DNA of 64,000 nucleotides from Nilaparvata lugens (GCF_014356525.2 NC_052507.1:54090657-54154656), one strand, 5' to 3'; shown: positions 48,785-59,821, counted from the first letter of the stretch. Translations and numbers: made by a program. Notes: generated by a model not told the origin, from the sequence alone.

Positions 48785-50880
48785 TAGTTAATCTTCTTCT
48801 TTATGGGCCGTCTCCATGGCGGAGGTTGGCCATCATGACGGCAATTTTCACCCTGCTTACAGCCGACTTGTAAACCAATTCCTTAAATTGCGCAACCAAG
48901 ATATCATTCTTCTCCCCACTGACCTCCTACCTGTTATTTTTCCTTCCATAATGAGGTGCAATATTCTAAGGACTTGAGTCCTCTCATTATGTGACCCAGG
49001 TACCTTAATTTTCTCTCCTTAATTTAACCAATGAGTTGCAGTTTCTTACCCATTCTCCTCTTCATTGTAACATAATTGGTGTAAGAGATTCTCAGCATTC
49101 TGCGATAGGTCCACATTTTGAAGGCTTGTATTTTCTTCTCACCCCATCTATTCACCCCATCAATGTCCATGCTTCCACACCATATGAAAATACAGGAAAC
49201 ACGAAACATTTAAGGATACGCATTCGGAGTTCAAGCTTGATGTAAGTAAATTCTTGATCCTGATGAATGTGGAACGTGCTTTCTCTTATTCTTATCTTGA
49301 GTTCTGAGCAGTTATCAGCATTGGAAGTTACCCAAGTCCCAAGGCATGTGTAGGAATCCACCCGCTCCAAACGGATTCCTTCAGCGAATAGATCCCCGAT
49401 AGGAGGTTGGTCTTTGGTGATTATCATGTACTTTGTCTTTTTAGAATTCAGACTCAAACCACCTTCTTTGCTTGCAATAATGACACTGTTCAGCATCCTC
49501 TGGAGATCTTCCATGTTTTCTGCTAGCAGTACAGTGTCATCTGCATACCTTAGGTTGTGTATAGGTGTGCCATTATACCTCAACTCTTATATCTTCAGTC
49601 TCATCTTCTAGGGCTTTGCAGATAATTCTTTCGGAATAAATGTTGAAAAGCATTGGGAAAGCACACAACAGCCCTGACGAAACCCTCGTTTGACTTCGAG
49701 CTCTTCACTCAACTCAGATTCCATCCGTACTGTGGCCTTTTGGTTATAATACAGGTTCCTTATCAGGCGGGAGTCACGAGCATCCAATTGCATTTCTTTG
49801 AGGATATCTAGTAGCTTGTTATGTTGTACCTTATCAAACGCCTTGTTATAATCAATAAAACAAGCAAATACTGGCTGATTTACATCCAGGCATCGCTGCA
49901 AAATGACGTTAAAAGCGAAAAGAGCCTCTTCGGTACCCAAACCATTCCTGAAGCCGAATTGCATATCTGATAAGTTCTCTTCTAGCCTTTTGGAAATTCT
50001 CTGGTGTATTATTTTGAGGAATGTCTTCATTGTGTGACTCATGAGGCTTATAATGCGATAATCTTGACACTTTCTAGCATTTGTCTTTTTTGGGAGAGGT
50101 ATAAAAATTGACTTCAGCCATTCAGTGGGAATCATACCAGTTTAGTAAACCTGATGTAATAAATGTGTGAGTATTTTCACATATTCATCATCAATGAGTT
50201 TAAGAATTTCTCCAGGGAGTTCGTCTGGACCTACAGCCCTTCCACTTTTGATGTTTTTTATGGCAAATTCAATTTCACTTTCTAATATATCTGGTCCAGG
50301 GTCTTCACTATTATCACAGCTGAGGAGCTCCCTTTCGTCATTAAAGCGTTTCTGTATGTATACTTCCGAAGACTTCAATTGATCTTTCACATCTAGAACT
50401 ATCTTCCCATTATCATCAGTTGAAAAGTATCTGCTTTTATTTTGCATTCCAGTGAATTGTTTCATTTTCTTATGCATGTTATGAGAGTCATTTAAGCGTT
50501 CTAAGTTTTAAATTTCATCATATTCTTGTAGCTTCCTTCTCTTTTCTACATTTCTATCGAATTTCGTTATGTTCTTGTTCTCGTTCGTCTTGTATTTTTG
50601 CTTGTCACCAGTTTTGAATTTCCGACGTTTTTCCATAAGATTGAGTATATCCTATGTCATCCACTGTCTGCTCCTATTTGTCCTTTGGCAGTTGAGATAA
50701 TTCCTACTTGGCTGCGGTAAAGCCGTCTTAAAATCCCTCCATATTGTTTCAGGCTCGACCTCTCCACATATCTCATTATTTATAGATTCCAACTTTCCAT
50801 TAATTTCCTGAGAAAGTCTTGCTTCCAGGTTGACATTCTTGAGCTTCGTGGTGTCTATCTTAATGTGTGTATTTTTGAAT
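48785..50880 (-). pseudogene. Broken LINE reverse transcriptase in DPH5 intron 4
   Basis: Minus-strand remnants of a non-LTR retrotransposon: VGPDELPGEILKLIDDEY (about 50190-50250), PLPKKTNARKCQDYRIISLM, GFRNGLGTEEALFAF, the FIDYNKAFDKV block, RGFRQGC, the catalytic LRYADDTVLLAEN (near 49530), and the tail GVEAWTLMG, KMWTYRRMLRISYTNYV, KERKLRYLGHIMRG. The frame is broken by stops and shifts near 50140, 49600, 49210 and 49025. No endonuclease domain is seen upstream of 50880, so it is 5' truncated. It lies in the same orientation as DPH5 within its last intron. It is a different lineage from the LINE at 8187-9413, judged by its tail. Confidence 0.9.
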
Positions 50881-52515
50881 AGTTAATACAAACACATAAA
50901 CTATAAACATAGAATAATACACATCATGGACATAATATGTACCATAACACGGGAGTGGCCAGAGAATACCAGTTTGTGATAAAGGTGTGATGCGAGGAAA
51001 ATTCCAATATAATTTACGAAATCTACACGTACAAAGTTTTTGGAAAGTACATCATTAGTAATGATGTAATGCTGGAATTTTTCAGGCATAATTTATTTAT
51101 TTGATATTATACATATTTGAAAGCACCAGAAACTCAATCCCACTATTGCCCTCATAACGCACACTGGGCAGTATTTAAAAAGCATTACATAGAAATTATT
51201 ATGTACATAATTATTAATACTATTGAGTTTCAAGGAAAAACTTAAAGCAGGATACAGAATAACAGAAAACCTTGAATACATGAATATTATTGTAGAAAAA
51301 AGAAATATAGCATTAATATTGAAATCAAAAATCCAAGTACCATTTTTTTAAGTTTTCAAAATATTAATTAGATTAATATGTTGAAACATGTTGTGAATGA
51401 TAGTTTTAAAAAAGAGTACTAGGATTTTTCAATTTCCAGGTCGAGAAGCCCTCACCAAAAAGTTAATATCTAGCATTAAAAAGTACCTAAATTCGTACGG
51501 CGTTTTGTTGGTGGGGAGTCCCTTACGCCTTACGGAAATACCTGAAGCCCGAGAGACCTGGCTCTTAAATGGATAATGAATGAATGAATGAACAAATTAA
51601 TTTATTTCCTCCTCAAATTACATAACATATCTGTGTTCGAACGTCCCGGGCTTTAGACCGCTACACAATTTTTGTATCCACTAGAACACGGATCAATTAG
51701 ACGACTACTACTATATTGAGGAATGATAATTTAGAATAAAAAAAATACAGTTCCCAACTGTAATGTTGCTACCTACCCAAACTATAGTGCGCTGTGATGT
51801 AGCCAGCAATATAAATACGGGTTTTCATCTAAAGAGTTTCAATCTTTACAATAGAGTTTCCTATCTTTGACAACTGATTGCGGCCATATAGTTGAAACTA
51901 CATGTGCCAAATTGGTTCTCATCTATTCAGTATGTCTTGCCACATTATAATGGAAAGTTATAACGTACAATAATCATTACAAGCAAATGATGATATTGTT
52001 TAATCAAGAAAGTAATTTTATGTGCAAGCAGTGTTTCAAGAGCTTCGCCAATTTTACAATGTGCCAGACAGCGCACTGAACAAATTACATTCTGGATGTA
52101 CGATTTCCATAAATGGTAATTTGGTGGCGAGGCGATATTAATTGTGTGATTTGACTTCTCTACTCTTTTTATTCATTTTTTTTTTTAAGATTACGTCCTA
52201 AGGACTCCAGTTATGGAGTATAAGACAAGTCAGGCAATAATTTTACATAATAAATAATCAACACTAAGTAAATTAAGTGAATCAACCCTAGTCTTGGTTT
52301 GAAAGAAACTCTTGTACACTATAGAATACTCTATTAACTAAATATTTTCTTCAAAATCTTTTTGAAGATCCTCAAATCATCATTACTTTTAAGGAGTTGT
52401 AGTAACCTGTTATAAAGTTTCCTTCCAATATAATCTGGTTTTCGTTCAAATAATCGACTATTGTAAGTCATTATATGATAATCAGCAATCTCTAAGTAGC
52501 GCACGACGAGAAAAC
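50881..52515. other. Intronic DNA (DPH5 intron 4), nothing recognised
   Basis: AT-rich. A fragment near 51480-51590 ('cttacggaaatacctgaagc', then 'gaatgaatgaatga') and one near 52190-52260 look like LINE or SINE 3' tails. No exon or RNA gene is supported. Confidence 0.5.
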
Positions 52516-52517
52516 TG

Positions 52518-52721
52518 TAAGGATAGGCGCACACCAGTTAGTCAAGACATGATCAGACACGATTAGTCACAATACTTCATATAGTTGCTTATGTAGACAT
52601 GTCCAATTGCAATGACTAATCAGTGTGAGTTGCGTCATAAGTAACTATGTGAAGTATTCTGACTAAACGTGTCTTATCATGTCTTGTCTTGTCTTGACTA
52701 ACTGGTGTGCGCCTAGCCTAA
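52518..52721. mobile_element. PIF/Harbinger-type MITE, 198 bp, TAA target duplication
   Basis: Element 52521-52718 is a near-complete hairpin. Ends GGATAGGCGC and GCGCCTAGCC are inverse at 9 of 10 bases. The arms continue 'acaccagttagtcaagaca' and 'tgtcttgactaactggtgt'. TAA flanks both sides (52518-52520, 52719-52721). Lies in DPH5 intron 4. Confidence 0.85.
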
Positions 52722-53010
52722 AGACCTGTGTCCCTCTCGTCGTGCACAATTAATAGTCCTATTTAAAATACACGGAAACTGGAAGTAATCAGAAAGTGAC
52801 CACTTTTGGGACGGGTATCACGACTGACCTTGACTTTACCGGGCTCAAATTGAGATCAGCTGTTTTTATTTACACTGTTAGTAAAATGCTATCTTCCTAA
52901 TCTAGAGACTGTCCAGAAATTGTACGTTTTCTAAGCTGTGTAGCAAAAGTTTATTTAGCCGGTTACACAGATTAAAGTAGATTTCACTATAGGATCGATT
53001 TTAGACTCAC

Positions 53011-53160
53011 ATTTTTCCGGTGACAATTGTGACGATTCTTTGCGTTGAATAATTTGCAGCAGCTGACTCGCAGCCTGGTTGACAGTCATAAAACGAGGTG
53101 GCTCGTACTCCCTCTTCTTCTTCACTAAACTCTCCAGAGTTGGCTCTTTCACTTTAATAT
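53011..53160 (-). CDS. Dph5: DPH5 exon 4
   Basis: Preceded by 'tttgcattttcag'. The codon G|AT (Asp) is split with exon 3. Encodes DIKVKEPTLESLVKKKREYE, then PPRFMTVNQAASQLLQIIQR, KESSQLSPEK, ending on T before a GTGAGT donor at 53010-53005. The 'EPPRFMTVNQAAxQLL' block is strongly conserved in DPH5. Confidence 0.96.
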
Positions 53161-53369
53161 CTGAAAATGCAAAATATTTCACATCGAATTAGTAGGGAAT
53201 AAAAAATAAAAAACAATAAGTATGAATAAAAAATAGTAATTATGAATGTGTAGCATCAACCGATCAAGGCAATCTGATAAGAACGACTGTAGCAGAAAGG
53301 CTGCGCAGGCCTATATAATTGGGAAACATAAGTAATATTAAAACCCATCCCATTCCTAAAAATAACTAA

Positions 53370-53665
53370 GGACCGGTTTCCGAACTCGGGAAATAGCTAA
53401 GTTCTAGACTTTAACCGGCTTTAAACTCTGGAGTCAGAAAATTGACTTTCCGAGTCAGGGCTTCAACAGTCATAGTCGAGGACTTAAATAGAAGTTTATA
53501 ATTTCGCTTTCTGAGTGAAGGGCTTATAAGTCCAGGACTTGAATTAGATTCTCCTCTCTTTCCGAGTCGATGGTTTATCAAAAATTGTCAAGTCCTGAAT
53601 TTAAAACAGCGTGATTTTAAACCCTCGACTGGGGTAGGGTTCAAATTAAGTTCTAGACTTGACTG
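53370..53665. repeat. Imperfect palindromic repeat region in DPH5 intron 3
   Basis: Multiple related words ('gtccaggactt', 'gtcctgaattt', 'agttctagactt', 'tttccgagtc') occur in both orientations across about 290 bp. This suggests a decayed inverted-repeat element. Exact ends unclear. Confidence 0.5.
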
Positions 53666-53929
53666 AGCAAACACAATTCAGCTATTGTTTTGGAGTTGAT
53701 GAATAGCTAAATAAATGTCATTGAACCTAAATTATTTGAATTAGTCCATCCAAATTCATAATATTTATAGTTTGCAAGTTTATTTTGGAATTAAGTTCTA
53801 TCAGAATATTATGCTTAAAAACTAACCTTATTTTACGAACCTTAAAATGTTTAAGAAAAATAAGACAAGGATTGCCTTAGGAATTTAATCTTCCAATGTG
53901 AATGTTATAAATCAATGACATATTCAACA

Positions 53930-54050
53930 TAGAATAGAATAGAAAAAACTTTTATTGAATATATGAGCTACCTTGGGCGAGCCTCAAAGAGGCTGCTTGA
54001 CAAGGTACCATATATGAAACATGTAAATTAAAATATAAATATACATATAT
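53930..54050. repeat. LINE/SINE-like 3' tail
   Basis: 'agaaaaaacttttattgaat' with 'ctaccttgggcgagcctcaa', like another 'gaaatagaaactttattt' block near 27965. No coding part. Confidence 0.35.
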
Positions 54051-54251
54051 CAGTGAACTTTATTTTTACAAGAATTTACTCGACAGTTAAAATTATCATG
54101 ATATAACTAATTAATTGTTGGCTCAGCTCTCAAAAGTGTTATAATGTATAGTCAACCTGAACTTGAATCTTTACAGACATTGAGAAAATAAATGGTTACT
54201 ACTGAATATTCAACTTGATTCATATGGTGATTACCTATTAATACAACTTAC

Positions 54252-54372
54252 CAAGGAGACACAAGGTGTGAAGACCTCTACTCAGATTTCCTATTATTTT
54301 ATCGTAAAAACTGTCCGGCTGCCAAGTCTCTGTCCAAAAGGGTATGGACACTGTTTCCCCAAAACTGTATAA
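54252..54372 (-). CDS. Dph5: DPH5 exon 3
   Basis: Follows 'ttaaaattgtttcag'. Encodes [40 protein letters not shown] and one base (G) before the GTAAGT donor. The YxFGETVSIxFWTxxWxPxSFYDKI block is the family hallmark and forms part of the dimer and substrate face in known DPH5 structures. Confidence 0.97.
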
Positions 54373-55473
54373 CTGAAACAATTTTAATGTTGTACTGGAA
54401 AATATAAAATCAATCATTCAACTTACTTAATCATGTAAATTGATCATCAATTGTATCATTTAGTAAGATGATAATTATTCAGAATAATCATTAAACTAAA
54501 GGAGCTGTAGTGAACATCATTCAACACAGTAATTAATTATTTCCAAGAATCATCTGAGACATTAAGGATGGAAGAATTCATGAATGGACATTTTATAATA
54601 GTGGTTAATTTTCAAGGATTAATTGAGATATTTCAGAAGAATACAAACACAAAAGAGTACCGATTCGGCCATCGGTTATCCGGAAGTCTGTAGGGTGGTA
54701 TACGAATTGAAATCCTTAAAACCCCAATCTGCATTTAATGCGGTCAATTGGTCCTCCGCAATCAAGGGGCAGTACAATATTTATATAACTTGAAAAGATT
54801 TGAGTTACTATAACCTATTGAATTAAACTGCATGGAGTCTATTCTAACTAGAATGTAAATGGAAGATAATTGTAAACAAGTCATATTACTTACTCGTACA
54901 ACATGACTATCAAGTACTGTCATAGACAAATAATTCAATAATTAAACGGTATCTTTACTGTATGGTACTGTAGGCGAGAATGCAGTTTTTAATTACGTCC
55001 AAAGGCAAGAGCTATCTATGCGATATCATGCGCTAAGAGCTATCATGCATCAATTAGTCCGGATAATCGGTGCACGACTGCATTTAGAAAATTTTAATGA
55101 ATCATGAAGAAACTGGAGGGATCTATTTTTACAGTCGGAATAACGTTGTAAAATGAAAACTTAAAGGAAATTGTATTTTTACTACACATAGTGTTTTTTG
55201 AATTTACAGTATTTGAGTCCATATTCGGTTCAGTAAAAATATTCTTTCCATGAGATCTAATAGGACTATTCCCACTCAGCCTCATTCGGCTTTATTATAC
55301 GCATCCATTAAATCATTTTATAACTTGAATGAGTGGACAATTTGTTGATAAGCCTTATTCTAATGCAATGAGAACGATTTGATTTCAAATTTATTTTAAA
55401 AAATCAATGGTATTGGCAAAATCAAGTAGTTTTCATTCAATATGGACATTTAGCATAAAATCACCTTCACAGC

Positions 55474-55731
55474 TTGCTCCACTGTTTCAACATGGAGAAA
55501 ATATTCAAATCAGTAACCACAAAGGCTGCCAAAGCGATCAGCCAATGGAAAACAAGACTCGCGTTGGCCGCACTGTTGTCATATCGGATGGGCACGTTAA
55601 ACTGTTGGTCCCAGGTGAATTATAAAAGCCGTAAGGCCCAAATGATATATCCAGGTCGGGTGAGACCTACCCGCCAGGGACTCTCCACCAACAAAAATCC
55701 ACACAAATGTATTTTACTGTTGATACTGTAA
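55474..55731 (+). other. Short open frame antisense in DPH5 intron 2, identity unknown
   Basis: From the internal ATG at 55492 the plus strand reads MEKIFKSVTTKAAKAISQWK, then TRLALAALLSYRMGTLNCWS, before CAG|GTGAAT, which could be a splice donor. It has an amphipathic, mildly basic start. I recognise no family and it may be chance. Confidence 0.15.
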
Positions 55732-55750
55732 TGAAATTGTAAATGTTCCT
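55685..55750. repeat. Short repeat R3, copy 1
   Basis: 'gatactgtaatgaaattgta' after 'aaatccacacaaat'. Similar units recur at 56440-56510 and 56550-56612. The third abuts or overlaps the DPH5 exon 2 donor region. Confidence 0.6.
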
Positions 55751-55811
55751 GTAAGGCTGGTCACTAACGGTAGAACATGCATCCACATTCATAGTCGATG
55801 TAGAGTGCAAT

Positions 55812-56133
55812 TCCTTAGAGGCGTCTCGAGACGCGCGGTTATAAGCAGGCGTGTCGAGTCGCATGGTCCGGCGTTTCGAGACGCCTAGTTAGAGCCGTCA
55901 CGGCTAGAGCACATAACCTGTAAGTTCATTAAATTCGATGATTCATTAGATAAAAATCGTTAAAGCAATATAATAGCCAACAATTCATCTGTCGCCTTAA
56001 CGTTCATACAAAAAAAAGATTCAATGAGTCATCGAATCTAAATTTATGGGTTATGTGCTCTAGCCGTGACGGCTATAACGACGCTTCTCGAGCAGCTTGC
56101 TTATAGCCGTGCGCGCCTCGACACGCCTCTAAT
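55812..56133. mobile_element. Foldback element with ~110-bp inverted arms, in DPH5 intron 2
   Basis: Left start TTAGAGGCGTCTCGAGACGC, right end 'gcgcctcgacacgcctctaa'. Inner arm parts 'gccgtcacggctagagcaca' (left) and 'tgtgctctagccgtgacggc' (right) are exact inverses. The arms carry nested CG-rich palindromes. It is far more GC-rich than the intron. No protein. TSD is unclear (TTA left, TAA right, so these probably belong to the inverted ends). Confidence 0.8.
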
Positions 56134-56439
56134 GAATTAAATTAATAATTGTTGTCTCATCACAGCTGTGATCGCAACGGAACGCTTCGGGAAAAATTTT
56201 TTCAAGTTAGGTTTTTGTAACTCTCATTTTTGTTTTTTACTGCTCTATTTGAGGTTGAATTATTTCTCTGTCATTATTATTTTTCTAGTGGTTTATTTAG
56301 AATTATTGGTTGTTTATTTTATGTTAGAAGCCTCTCGCTGATGACAGCTGTAATCAACGTAGATCGACTATGTATTTTCATGCATATCCGTTAGTGGCCA
56401 GCATAACACTATAATTATTGAAATTGACCTGTGGTCACC

Positions 56440-56612
56440 ACCAACAAGAAATCCATACAAATTTATTTCAATGATGTGATACTGTAATGAAGCTGTAAAT
56501 GTTTCTGTAACACGATAATTGATAGTGCGATGGAAACGCACTTGTAGTCCCCATTAATAAAAATCCATACAAATTAAGTGTGATACTGTAATGAAGCTGT
56601 AATTGAAATGCA
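56440..56612. repeat. Short repeat R3, copies 2 and 3
   Basis: Two units of 'aaatccatacaaatt', 'gatactgtaatgaagctgta' lie side by side, ending at the splice donor of DPH5 exon 2. The repeat may therefore have displaced the original intron start. Confidence 0.6.
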
Positions 56613-56613
56613 C

Positions 56614-56847
56614 CTGTAAACCAGTGCATCCGATTGCATTCATGATTGATGCATTGTGAATGATCTGACAGCGTATGCCGGCCTTTTTGGCGCGGAGGGC
56701 AAGGTCTGTGTGAGTGGTGGCGCCAAACGGGTCACCGACCACCAGAAGCGCCACGTCGGCACAATCGGCGTCGCGCAAAATCTCATCTCCTTGCTCCACC
56801 AGCTCTCGATCCGCCACTATCAGATCGTCTCGCTCGTAGAACGCCTC
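56614..56847 (-). CDS. Dph5: DPH5 exon 2
   Basis: Opens after 'ggttgtgattgacag'. 78 codons, phase 0 at both ends: [78 protein letters not shown]. The [13 protein letters not shown] segment (protein ~82-94) and [10 protein letters not shown] (~109-118) bind S-adenosylmethionine in the family. The donor is GTGCAT, weak for a 5' splice site. One residue is missing against the usual VEQxADxIL. Confidence 0.97.
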
Positions 56848-57599
56848 CTGTCAATCACAACCACCAACATACCAATAATTTAACATTTGTTACAATCAAT
56901 CGCATAGAATTCTTGAAAATTGATACAAGTAGGATTGAACCAATCCTATTTCAAAGAATTTATTTTCTAAATACTAAGAAATGGTACTAAAAAATTAACT
57001 ATTTCAAAATACTGAAAATGAATGTTTCTAACGGGTGATTCTGATAGAAAATAACCCTCGGGTGATGATTTCAGCCGATATATATTTTGTTCTGTTAGGA
57101 AGGCATAAAGGTATTATAATGATAAATTTGTAGCTGTAGGACATGATTTTCTATTTTTGGGTTTATTACTCCTTCCCATCACTACTAAATTCGAAAATTC
57201 TAAGGAATCCTGTTCAGAATTAATATTGTTCTTTCTCGTGATGTGTGGTTTTTTATCAATACTAGAAAAATATTCAAGTTGTATAGGGTAGAAGTGGTAA
57301 GTTTGCATAATTTTGAAAATCCTCTTAAAAATACCCTTTTTTGAAAATTCCTAGCTCCGGAACCAAAAATGGTAGAATCCTGCGCGACCACTCAATTTAT
57401 TGGGAATGTTATCTTTAATTTTGTAGAGAATGATTTATCTCCAAAAACTCGAAGTTTTCGAGTGGAAAAATTAAAAAAAGCCCGAAATTTTAGGGGTTTT
57501 GGGGGTGAAGCCGACCTTTGGCGGGTCGGTAAATTTCAGATTCGAATTCAGCGCCCCAAAATACATATAGAACCGTCGAGAAAAATTCTTTAAGGGCTG

Positions 57600-58010
57600 T
57601 TTCCTGAAAAACGACCATTTGACTGGACTAAAAGCTATAGATGCTCGTCCATTGCAACAGGTTCATACGTCCGTGCACGGCCGTCTTCGGCCGATAAAGT
57701 TTTCGATCCGAATTGAATGGGATTTTCCGGCTCTATCCGGCCGAAGTCGAGCTGAGACAACATCATCCTAACCTCAAAATTGCTTTACAGTCTTATCTGT
57801 TTTTGTTTTTCGAACTTGTTCTGTTTTATAAAGTTTTAACTATGGACAATGAAAAGTTGATAAGTTTGTTTGAAGAGCATTTTCCATTGTGGGATATGCG
57901 AGACAAAAGATATCATCGTCGTGATGTTCAAAGGAGTCTGTGGTGTGGACAAATATTGCTGAACAAATACGATCTGAAGGTAAGATTATTGTAATAAATA
58001 ACTAATTTAG
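57600..58010 (+). repeat. Segmental duplicate, copy A (intact MADF-like exon)
   Basis: Matches 58500-58870: 'atagatgct', 'ttcatacg', 'cgtgcacggccgtct', 'gaatgggattttccggctct', 'ttctgttttataaagtt', then the exon. The copies have diverged by substitutions and small indels, so the duplication is old. Confidence 0.85.
57842..57979 (+). CDS. MADF/Myb-SANT-like DNA-binding protein, first exon (46 codons)
   Basis: Starts at ATG 57842 and reads MDNEKLISLFEEHFPLWDMR, DKRYHRRDVQRSLWCGQILL, NKYDLK, then a GTAAGA donor (phase 0). The pattern LIxLxxxHxxLWDxRDxxYxxRDVxxxxW matches the first half of MADF/Myb-SANT domains, used by Adf-1-like transcription factors and by PIF/Harbinger-associated Myb-like proteins. 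The second half of the domain is not found. It may join the exon at 62074, but no middle exon was located, so the link is not shown. It lies antisense within DPH5 intron 1. A nearby decayed duplicate suggests a transposon-linked origin. Confidence 0.7.
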
Positions 58011-58266
58011 TGGATATTTGTTTATTCAATTTTTAAAATTTTAACCCTTTCACTACCCATGTCCATCCCAGTGGCCATACATTTAGCAGCTCTATAATCA
58101 ACTTCAAACTCATTTTTACTCGGTTGAGTACGTTTGGGCATCACAATGTACATATTTTATGATGATCTGTAGTGTGCTGCCATCTGTAGAGTCACTTGGG
58201 AGTTTAATATAATCATTGTTTATGAAAAGTTTTGGTGGCTATGATAGTAGTTAATTCAATAATTGG

Positions 58267-58313
58267 CAACCAGCCAACTACTGAACTAGCCAACCAGCCA
58301 ACTACTGAACTAG
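58267..58313. repeat. 24-bp tandem duplication
   Basis: Two near-perfect units of 'caaccagccaactactgaac' plus 'tagc'. Confidence 0.9.
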
Positions 58314-58319
58314 ACTGAC

Positions 58320-58500
58320 GAAAACTGTTCCAATGAACGGCCGTCTTCGGCCGGCAGATTCGTCCGATCCCTCGGCTGAATGTATTAGTTAAATAAGGTT
58401 CCAGTGGACGGTTACCCTTTGGGTGGCCGTCCACTAGAGCCTTTTTCGTCCGAACTAAAATTGGCCGAAAACTACCGAACGATCCCCCAACAAAGAAAGG
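58320..58500. repeat. GC-rich palindromic element in DPH5 intron 1
   Basis: Contains 'ggttccagtggacggttacc' and its near-inverse 'gggtggccgtccactagagc', plus the palindrome 'cggccgtcttcggccg'. Related to 59385-59517. Probable MITE remnant. Confidence 0.6.
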
Positions 58501-58870
58501 AATAGATGCTACCCATTGCAATAGATTCATACGGCCGTGCACGGCCGTCTCCGGCCGATCAAATTTACGATCCAAATTGAATGGGATTTTCCGGCTCTAT
58601 CCAGCCGAACTAACTAGTCAAACTCAGACAACAAAGTGCTTTTATAACCTAAAATTGTTTCACAGTCTTGTTTGTTATTCTTTTTTGAAGTTATTCTGTT
58701 TTATAAAGTTGTAACTATGGACAATGAAAAGTTGATAAGTTTGGTTCAAGAGCATGTTCCATTGTAGGATATGCGAGACAAAAGATATCATCGTTGTGAT
58801 GTTCAAAGGAATCTGTGATCAAAAATTTCTAAACGAATAAGATTATAGTAATGAATAACTAATTTATTGG
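58500..58870 (+). repeat. Segmental duplicate, copy B
   Basis: Diverged copy of 57600-58010, including the MADF-like exon (decayed, next entry). Confidence 0.85.
58717..58850 (+). pseudogene. Decayed copy of the MADF-like first exon
   Basis: Begins MDNEKLISLVQEHVPL, then a TAG stop where copy A has Trp, and continues DMRDKRYHRCDVQRNL before a second stop. It cannot encode the exon-A protein. Confidence 0.85.
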
Positions 58871-59384
58871 ATATTTTTTGAGGGTCAGATTATTGTAAAG
58901 AATAACTAATTTAGTTGATATTTGTTTATAAAATTTTCAAAATCTAACATTTAATCATTGTTTATGAAACATTTTGGTGGCTATGAGGGAAGTTAATTCA
59001 ATAATTGGCAACTGGACTGACGTAAACGGTTCTTTAGAGATAAGAGAAATGATATGTGACATGTAATTCTATGATATTTTTCTTCTATGTGATATAATGT
59101 AAGATAATAAGGTTAATAATTGGTGTCCACTACTAAATAGACTACTACCACTTCTCCTTATTCAATTCTTGATTGTTTTGTTCCAACCATGTACATATAT
59201 ACAGTACAGTACTTGTTTTCAATTTGTCTCCTTGTTTCTCCTTGTAATTGTTCCTTAAAATTTAGTTATTGTATGATGATGTGAAATTTTATCAAGCACA
59301 AGAATTACTCATATAAGCTCAACTCTATTTGTACCTATGTTTTTCATAAACAAATAAATTGATTTATTATTATTATTACGTAAA

Positions 59385-59517
59385 CGGTTCCAATGGACGA
59401 CCATATTTGGCAGAATTAAAGGCCGGCAGGATTTGTATGATGCAACGGCCGAACGGATCGGTTGAATACCCTAAGGGTGACCGTCCACTGGAACCGTATT
59501 CAACCGATCCGTTCGAC
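59385..59517. mobile_element. Nested-palindrome MITE in DPH5 intron 1
   Basis: Outer pair 'cggttccaatggacgacc' and 'ggtgaccgtccactggaacc' (59385-59496). Also 'cgaacggatcggttgaatac' and its exact inverse 'gtattcaaccgatccgttcg' (about 59450-59516). The two palindromes overlap, which suggests one foldback interrupting or duplicating another. Confidence 0.7.
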
Positions 59518-59686
59518 CGTTGGATCGGACGAATCTGGTCTTTGTTGATAAGCAGTTGGGAAGTGTGAACGGGCTTCTAATAACTACAGTAAGGTAATAC
59601 GATTAAATTATATGAATAGAATACAATAGTAATCTATAAAAGATTATTAGTTTATGGAATAAGCTTTAAAATTGCAATTTACAAAC

Positions 59687-59821
59687 CAGAGCACGTTTTC
59701 CAACGGTGAGAATCGATGTGTATTCTTCTAAATAAACTCGATTTGCTTTCTTCACAGCTTCTAGTCCTTTGTAAGTAATGTCTTTCTCATCTCCCAGACC
59801 TAGACCAATTATATACAACAT
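59687..59821 (-). CDS. Dph5: DPH5 exon 1 (start codon) - diphthine methyl ester synthase
   Basis: Diphthine methyl ester synthase, the S-adenosylmethionine-dependent methyltransferase that acts on the modified histidine of elongation factor 2 in cytosolic diphthamide synthesis. The gene has five exons: 59821-59687, 56847-56614, 54372-54252, 53160-53011 and 48489-48308. The phases are 0, 0, 1, 1, and the joined product is 273 aa, against about 285 in human. Exon 1 gives [40 protein letters not shown] and GKRAL, with the family's glycine-rich SAM-binding start (GLGLGD, residues 6-11). The start is secure because family members begin MLYxIGLGLG. The donor GTTTGT is unusual at positions 4-6. A hAT MITE starts 181 bp upstream, so any core promoter must be short or lie beyond or inside it. 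No frame break in any exon. Confidence 0.97.

Larger units (their letters stand above)
56848..59686. other. DPH5 intron 1, host to antisense Myb/MADF-like exons and repeats
   Basis: A 2.8-kb intron. It contains the plus-strand MADF-like exon and its decayed copy (57842-57979, 58717-58850), GC-rich palindromes with 'acggccgtcttcggccg', a 24-bp tandem duplication (58267-58313), and the nested palindrome at 59385-59517. 57000-57640 shows no recognisable gene. Confidence 0.7.

Noticed and set aside
51635..51675. tRNA-like signature on the minus strand ('gtagcggtctaaagc' and 'gttcgaac')
   Set aside because: Box-like words are present, but no acceptor stem or anticodon arm could be folded; perhaps a SINE relic.
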